In this document: one piece after another, positions 60,191 through 64,000 of the stretch | Numbering within the stretch: position 1 is the first letter of the stretch | Layout of the letters: every line of letters starts with the position of its first letter | NCBI RefSeq assembly: GCF_020329435.1 | Contig: NZ_JAGKJK010000001.1 | Location: 124,001-188,000 of the forward strand | DNA: 64,000 bases | Reading direction: 5' to 3' | From: Bradyrhizobium hereditatis | GTDB taxonomy: Bacteria; Pseudomonadota; Alphaproteobacteria; Rhizobiales; Xanthobacteraceae | Translations under genes and position numbers: made by a program | Notes under the pieces: generated by a model | Database searches by the model: none | Told to the model about the DNA's origin: nothing | What the model saw: only the letters and a program-made list of their open reading frames with translations

Positions 60191-61174
60191 ATGGAAATTA
60201 CCGCCTTGGGCTATATCGGGATACAGTCCTCGCAGTTGGACATGTGGGGCCGGATGGCCACCGGCCTGCTCGGAATGGAGCAGGTTGACCGCGGCGGCCT
60301 TGTGCGCGCCTTTCGGATGGATGACCGCAAGCAGCGGCTGATCATCGATGGTGGCGGCGACGCCGGGCTGACCGCGATGGGTTGGGAGGTTGCAACCTGC
60401 GCCGAACTCGATCGTCTGGCAGGCCGGCTCGACGATCATGGTATCGAGGTGACGCGCGGGTCGCGGGCGCTCGCCGGCGAGCGACACGTCGAGGAACTGA
60501 TCTCGTTTCGTGATCCGGAAGGCAATCCGCTCGAAGCGTTTTGCAAGCCAGCGCTGGCCTCGACCCCCTTCAAGCCCGGACGGCCGATCTCAGGCTTCCG
60601 GACGGGTGCGCTCGGCATGGGACACGTGGTCCTCAGCGTCGAGAACGTCGAGCCATTGCTGCCATTCTATCGCGATCTGTTGGGCTTTAAGGTTTCTGAC
60701 TTTGGCCTGAAGCCGTACAAGCTCTATTTCTTTCACGTGAACGGAAGGCACCACAGCTTTGCCATGGTGGGCGCGGGGCGCCGGGCGCTACATCATTTCA
60801 TGCTCGAAGTGGGCCAGCTCGACGATGTCGGCCAGGGGTACGATCTGGCGCAGCTCGAGGAGGGGCGCATTGCCTATACGCTCGGCCGCCACACCAACGA
60901 TCATATGACGTCGTTCTACGTCAACACGCCCTCGGGCTTCTTCGTCGAATATGGCTGGGCGGGTCGGGTGATCGATCCCGCAAGCTGGCAGCCGCACGAG
61001 ACGTTCGATGGCCCTTCGCTCTGGGGGCATGAGCGCCTGCATATGCCGCAGGAGCAGCGCACGAAGATGCGGGACATGCGGCTTTCCGCAGCCGCGCGCG
61101 GCATCCGCGCGCCGGATCCGAACGTAGCAGCGTTGAATTGCGCGTGGTTCGACGCGGCGATTGCGCGCGAGTGA
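60191..61174 (+). CDS. Extradiol ring-cleavage dioxygenase (type I, BphC-like)
   Basis: 327 residues, two VOC domain pairs. Iron ligands H145 (GHVVLSV), H202 (HHFMLEV) and E253 (FFVEYGW); second-sphere H238 and Y243 (DHMTSFY) match the type I extradiol active site. It cleaves a catechol next to the hydroxyls. AAGGA lies about 7 bases before the ATG at 60191. Divergent from iclR; with MhpA-like and FAH enzymes it forms a short meta-cleavage pathway. Confidence 0.92.
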   Translation: MEITALGYIGIQSSQLDMWGRMATGLLGMEQVDRGGLVRAFRMDDRKQRLIIDGGGDAGLTAMGWEVATCAELDRLAGRLDDHGIEVTRGSRALAGERHVEELISFRDPEGNPLEAFCKPALASTPFKPGRPISGFRTGALGMGHVVLSVENVEPLLPFYRDLLGFKVSDFGLKPYKLYFFHVNGRHHSFAMVGAGRRALHHFMLEVGQLDDVGQGYDLAQLEEGRIAYTLGRHTNDHMTSFYVNTPSGFFVEYGWAGRVIDPASWQPHETFDGPSLWGHERLHMPQEQRTKMRDMRLSAAARGIRAPDPNVAALNCAWFDAAIARE

Positions 61175-61208
61175 GGGGCAGCGAACGGAGCGTTGAACTC
61201 TCACGAAC

Positions 61209-61286
61209 TCATTGCGAGCGAAGCGCGGCAATCGATCTTTCCGCGCATGAGGTGGCAATGGATTGCTTTCGCTTCGCTCGCAATGA
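61209..61286. repeat. REP-like palindromic repeat
   Basis: Left arm TCATTGCGAGCGAAGCG (61209-61225) with GCAATCGATC, and right arm GATTGC (61261-61266) then TTCGCTTCGCTCGCAATGA (61268-61286), in inverted orientation around about 35 bases. Sequences of this type (attgcgagcgaag... / ...cttcgctcgcaat) are, as I recall, very common in Bradyrhizobium intergenic DNA. It separates two convergent genes. Confidence 0.7.
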
Positions 61287-61305
61287 CGGGGATAGATCCG
61301 CGGCT

Positions 61306-62778
61306 TTACGTCCCGCAGAACGTGCGCAGCACGCGCTGATCTGGCAGCGGCGGATCGGCGTAGGCCGCAAACTCCGGCTGATCCTCATACGGCTTCGACA
61401 GCACCGTCAGCATTCCCTCGAACGGCGCGTAATCGTCATTCACGGCGGCCGCGATCACGGCTTCGATGCGATGGTTGCGCGGGATGAAAGCCGGATTGAC
61501 CGCGCGCATCGCGGCCTGACGCTCGGTGGATGACTGCGGCTCGTCGGCGATACGCTTTCGCCACCGCGTCGCCCATTCGTCGAAGGCTGCGGGATCGGTG
61601 AACTGATCCCTGACCTTGCCGTCGGCGCCATCGCCGGCGGCATCGGAAAGACGGCGGAAGGTGAGGGTGAAGTCGGCCTGGTTCTTCGCCATCGCATCAA
61701 GCAGATCCTGGATCAGCGCTTCGTCGCCATCCTGTGTGGTGAACAGGCCGATCTTCTTGCGCAGGCCCGCCTGATAGGCGGCGGTGAATTTGTCGGCGAA
61801 TTCGCCGAGGATGAACTGCGCTTGTTCGATCGCCTTCTCCTGATCATCGGAGAACAGCCGCAGCAGGCATTCGGCGAACCGCGTCAGGTTCCACAACGCA
61901 ATCCTCGGCTGGTTACCATAGGCGTAGCGGCCGAGCTCGTCGATCGAAGAGAACACTTGCGCCGGGTTGTATTCGTCCATGAAGGCGCAGGGACCGTAGT
62001 CGATGGTCTCGCCCGAGATCGAAGTGTTGTCGGTGTTCATGACGCCATGGACAAAGCCGACCAGAAGCCAGCGGGCGACGAGATCCGCCTGGCGGGCGAC
62101 CACGCCTTCGAGCAGAGCGTGATAGGGGCGCTCGGCCTTCGCCACGTCGGGATAGTGCCTGGCGATGACATGGTCGGCGAGGGCGCGCACGCCGTCGGTG
62201 TCGCCGCGCGCGGCGAAGAACTGGAAGGTGCCGACGCGGACATGGCTTGCGGCGATGCGCGTGAGCACCGCGCCCGGTAGCATCGTCTCGCGCATGACGC
62301 TTTCGCCCGTGATGACAGCGGCAAGCGAGCGCGTGGTGGGGATGCCGAGCGCGAACATCGCCTCGCTGACGATGTATTCGCGCAGGACTGGACCCAGTGC
62401 GGCGCGGCCGTCGCCCCGGCGCGAGAACGGGGTCGGGCCGCTGCCCTTGAGCTGGATGTCGCGGCGGACGCCGTCCTTGTCGATCACTTCGCCAAGCAGG
62501 ATAGCTCGGCCGTCGCCAAGCTGGGGCACGAATTGCCCGAACTGGTGGCCGGCATAGGCCATGGCGATTGGATCGGCGCCCTCCGGAAGGCGCTTTCCAG
62601 CAAGGATTTCCGCTCCTTCCGGGCTATCCAGCACGTCGGGATCGAGCCCGAGATGGATGGCCAGGGCCCGGTTCAGCTTGATCAGCCGGGGGCTGGCGAC
62701 GGGCGTCGGCGCCACCCGCGCGAAAAAGTTCGCCGGCAGGGCCGAATAGGTGTTCTGGAACGGAAAATGGATGGTCAT
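61306..62778 (-). CDS. selO: Protein adenylyltransferase SelO
   Basis: 490 residues, pseudokinase-like fold: LKGSGPTPFSRRGDGRAALG (phosphate region), VLREYIVSEAMFALGIPTTR, and HGVMNTDNTSISGETIDYGP (metal-binding Asn/Asp). SelO AMPylates proteins and has been tied to oxidative stress. This copy ends in ...VLRTFCGT; the C-terminal Cys takes the place of the selenocysteine found in some homologues. Confidence 0.94.
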   Translation of the reverse strand: MTIHFPFQNTYSALPANFFARVAPTPVASPRLIKLNRALAIHLGLDPDVLDSPEGAEILAGKRLPEGADPIAMAYAGHQFGQFVPQLGDGRAILLGEVIDKDGVRRDIQLKGSGPTPFSRRGDGRAALGPVLREYIVSEAMFALGIPTTRSLAAVITGESVMRETMLPGAVLTRIAASHVRVGTFQFFAARGDTDGVRALADHVIARHYPDVAKAERPYHALLEGVVARQADLVARWLLVGFVHGVMNTDNTSISGETIDYGPCAFMDEYNPAQVFSSIDELGRYAYGNQPRIALWNLTRFAECLLRLFSDDQEKAIEQAQFILGEFADKFTAAYQAGLRKKIGLFTTQDGDEALIQDLLDAMAKNQADFTLTFRRLSDAAGDGADGKVRDQFTDPAAFDEWATRWRKRIADEPQSSTERQAAMRAVNPAFIPRNHRIEAVIAAAVNDDYAPFEGMLTVLSKPYEDQPEFAAYADPPLPDQRVLRTFCGT

Positions 62779-62970
62779 GGCCTAGAGATAGGCGCGCTCC
62801 CCGAATAGGCAAACGGATCGGGCCCCAGGGGCCGGAAATCTCGCGTCCGGAGCACAAAACTGGGCCCGCCATTGGTTGCCGCCCCCTTCGGCGTCGGGTA
62901 AACCCTCCCGCAATTCGCGCGGGCTTTGGCCCCCGATTCTCACCTCCGACATCTGTTTTTTGGGACTTCC
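62779..62970. other. Divergent region selO / aspS
   Basis: 192 bases that hold both promoters. A perfect dyad GGCCCC-A-GGGGCC lies at 62821-62833. A short CCCGC/GCGGG hairpin occurs in the aspS leader. No T-box or RNA gene seen. Confidence 0.35.
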
Positions 62971-64000
62971 ATGCATCGCTACCGGTCACATACATGCGGC
63001 GCGCTCCGTGAGAGCGACATCGGGCAAATCGCCCGTCTTTCCGGCTGGTGCCATCGCATCCGCGACCATGGCGGCGTGCTGTTCATCGATCTGCGCGACC
63101 ATTACGGTATTACCCAATGCGTGGCAGACCCGGACTCGCCGGCGTTCAAGGAAGTTGAAAAGTTCCGCTCGGAATGGGTGGTGCGGATCGACGGCAAGGT
63201 GCGCCGGCGTCCCGATGGCACCGACAATCCGGAACTGCCGACCGGCAAGGTCGAGGTTTACGTCAGCGAGATCGAGGTACTCGGTCCGGCCGCCGAGCTG
63301 CCACTGCCGGTCTTCGGCGAGCAGGAATATCCTGAAGACATCAGGCTTAAGTACCGCTTCCTCGATCTCCGTCGCGAGAAGCTGCACCAGAACATCATGA
63401 CCCGCGGCGCCATCGTGGATTCCATGCGCCGGCGGATGAAGGAGCAGGGGTTCTTCGAGTTCCAGACCCCGATCCTGACGGCGTCCTCGCCGGAGGGCGC
63501 GCGCGACTTCCTGGTGCCGTCGCGCATCCACCCCGGCAAGTTCTACGCGCTTCCGCAGGCGCCGCAGCAATATAAGCAGCTCCTGATGATGTCGGGCTTC
63601 GACCGCTACTTCCAGATCGCACCTTGCTTCCGCGACGAGGACCCGCGCGCCGACCGCCTGCCGGGCGAGTTTTATCAGCTCGATGTCGAGATGAGCTTCG
63701 TCACGCAGGAGGATGTGTTTGCGGCGATGGAGCCGGTTGTCACCGGCGTGTTCGAGGAATTTGCCAAGGGCAAGCCGGTCACCAAAGGCTGGCCGCGGAT
63801 TCCGTTTGCGGAAGCCCTGCGTAAATACGGCACCGACAAGCCGGACCTGCGCAACCCGATTGTAATGCAGGATGTCTCAGAGCACTTCCGCGGCTCCGGC
63901 TTCAAGGTGTTCGCGCGGATGCTGGAAGATACGAAGAACCAGGTCTGGGCAATCCCGGGCAAGGGCGGTGGATCGCGCGCGTTCTGCGATCGCATGAACT
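62971..64000 (+). CDS. aspS: Aspartyl-tRNA synthetase, 5' part (runs off the window)
   Basis: 343 codons visible without a stop. N-terminal OB fold ([40 protein letters not shown]), then the class II catalytic domain with FLDLRR, motif 2 [19 protein letters not shown] and [20 protein letters not shown]. Bacterial-type AspRS, possibly non-discriminating (charging Asn tRNA too), as in many alphaproteobacteria; that cannot be read here. The usual full length is about 590, so roughly 250 residues lie beyond base 64000. Confidence 0.96.
   Translation, partial: MHRYRSHTCGALRESDIGQIARLSGWCHRIRDHGGVLFIDLRDHYGITQCVADPDSPAFKEVEKFRSEWVVRIDGKVRRRPDGTDNPELPTGKVEVYVSEIEVLGPAAELPLPVFGEQEYPEDIRLKYRFLDLRREKLHQNIMTRGAIVDSMRRRMKEQGFFEFQTPILTASSPEGARDFLVPSRIHPGKFYALPQAPQQYKQLLMMSGFDRYFQIAPCFRDEDPRADRLPGEFYQLDVEMSFVTQEDVFAAMEPVVTGVFEEFAKGKPVTKGWPRIPFAEALRKYGTDKPDLRNPIVMQDVSEHFRGSGFKVFARMLEDTKNQVWAIPGKGGGSRAFCDRMN

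Noticed and set aside
1..64000. tRNA, rRNA, CRISPR, transposase or prophage genes
   Set aside because: Intergenic regions were read on both strands; no cloverleaf with a GGTTCRANYCC T-arm in the right context, no repeat-spacer array and no integrase or transposase motifs were found.

Overview
The window reads as chromosomal DNA of a Bradyrhizobium-like alphaproteobacterium (Nitrobacteraceae). The evidence is high GC with strongly GC-biased third codon positions, Rhizobiales gene orders (lptF-lptG-lptD-surA-pdxA-rsmA; pgsA-like-hdaA-ppk-ppx; purM-purN; rnd near aspS), and many small proteins of kinds I recall from Bradyrhizobium (DUF6894, short Arg/Glu-rich proteins, His-rich exported peptides). 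Everything here is by reading; no database search was run.

Layout. 0-3.3 kb: accessory genes, including a LysR regulator divergent from a small oxidative-catabolism operon (double carboxymuconolactone-decarboxylase protein, PptA-like tautomerase, mandelonitrile-lyase-like cupin). 3.4-12.1 kb (minus): an envelope and ribosome operon, lptF, lptG, lptD, surA, pdxA, rsmA, then a zinc alcohol dehydrogenase, mostly overlapping or nearly touching. 12.4-20.4 kb: housekeeping genes (pepA, holC, a lipoprotein, an ABC-F ATPase, ndk, a TerC protein) with several small genes and a clear terminator. 20.5-22.8 kb: an orphan molybdenum hydroxylase large subunit.

23-31 kb is a mosaic accessory stretch. It has two separate ArsR-SRPBCC modules, each with palindromic candidate operators; a deletion scar holding remnants of three genes, one of them an aconitase-family gene; several small Bradyrhizobium-type genes; a Crp/Fnr regulator with a probable TTG start; and a five-gene ArsR-SRPBCC-membrane-DUF1801-DUF1801 operon. 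30.7-36.7 kb is a metal module, most likely copper or silver: a cytosolic 18-cysteine Csp3-type copper store facing an operon of a Cys/Met-containing exported protein, a FixH-like protein, an RND adaptor with two heavy-metal-binding motifs, and a CusA/CzcA pump. 36.8-44.2 kb: a methyltransferase, a GST, an FAD oxidoreductase with an epoxide-hydrolase-like enzyme, and a complete TRAP transporter.

44.2-55.1 kb is core again: ppx, ppk, hdaA, a PgsA-like enzyme, purM, purN, a GST, cspA, an autotransporter-type outer-membrane protein and rnd. 55.2-61.2 kb is an aromatic-catabolism cluster (orphan ABC binding protein, FAH-family enzyme, MhpA-like monooxygenase, IclR regulator, extradiol dioxygenase). 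It is followed by a palindromic repeat, selO and the 5' part of aspS, which runs off the window.

Most starts were re-chosen from Shine-Dalgarno spacing, overlaps and family N-termini. The observations I rank highest are the deletion scar (23.9-24.6 kb), the copper module, the operator/promoter arrangements of the two ArsR modules, the Glu-to-Gln change in the molybdenum enzyme's active-site loop, and the two possible starts (exported or cytosolic) of the cupin. No tRNA, rRNA, CRISPR array, transposase or phage gene was seen.
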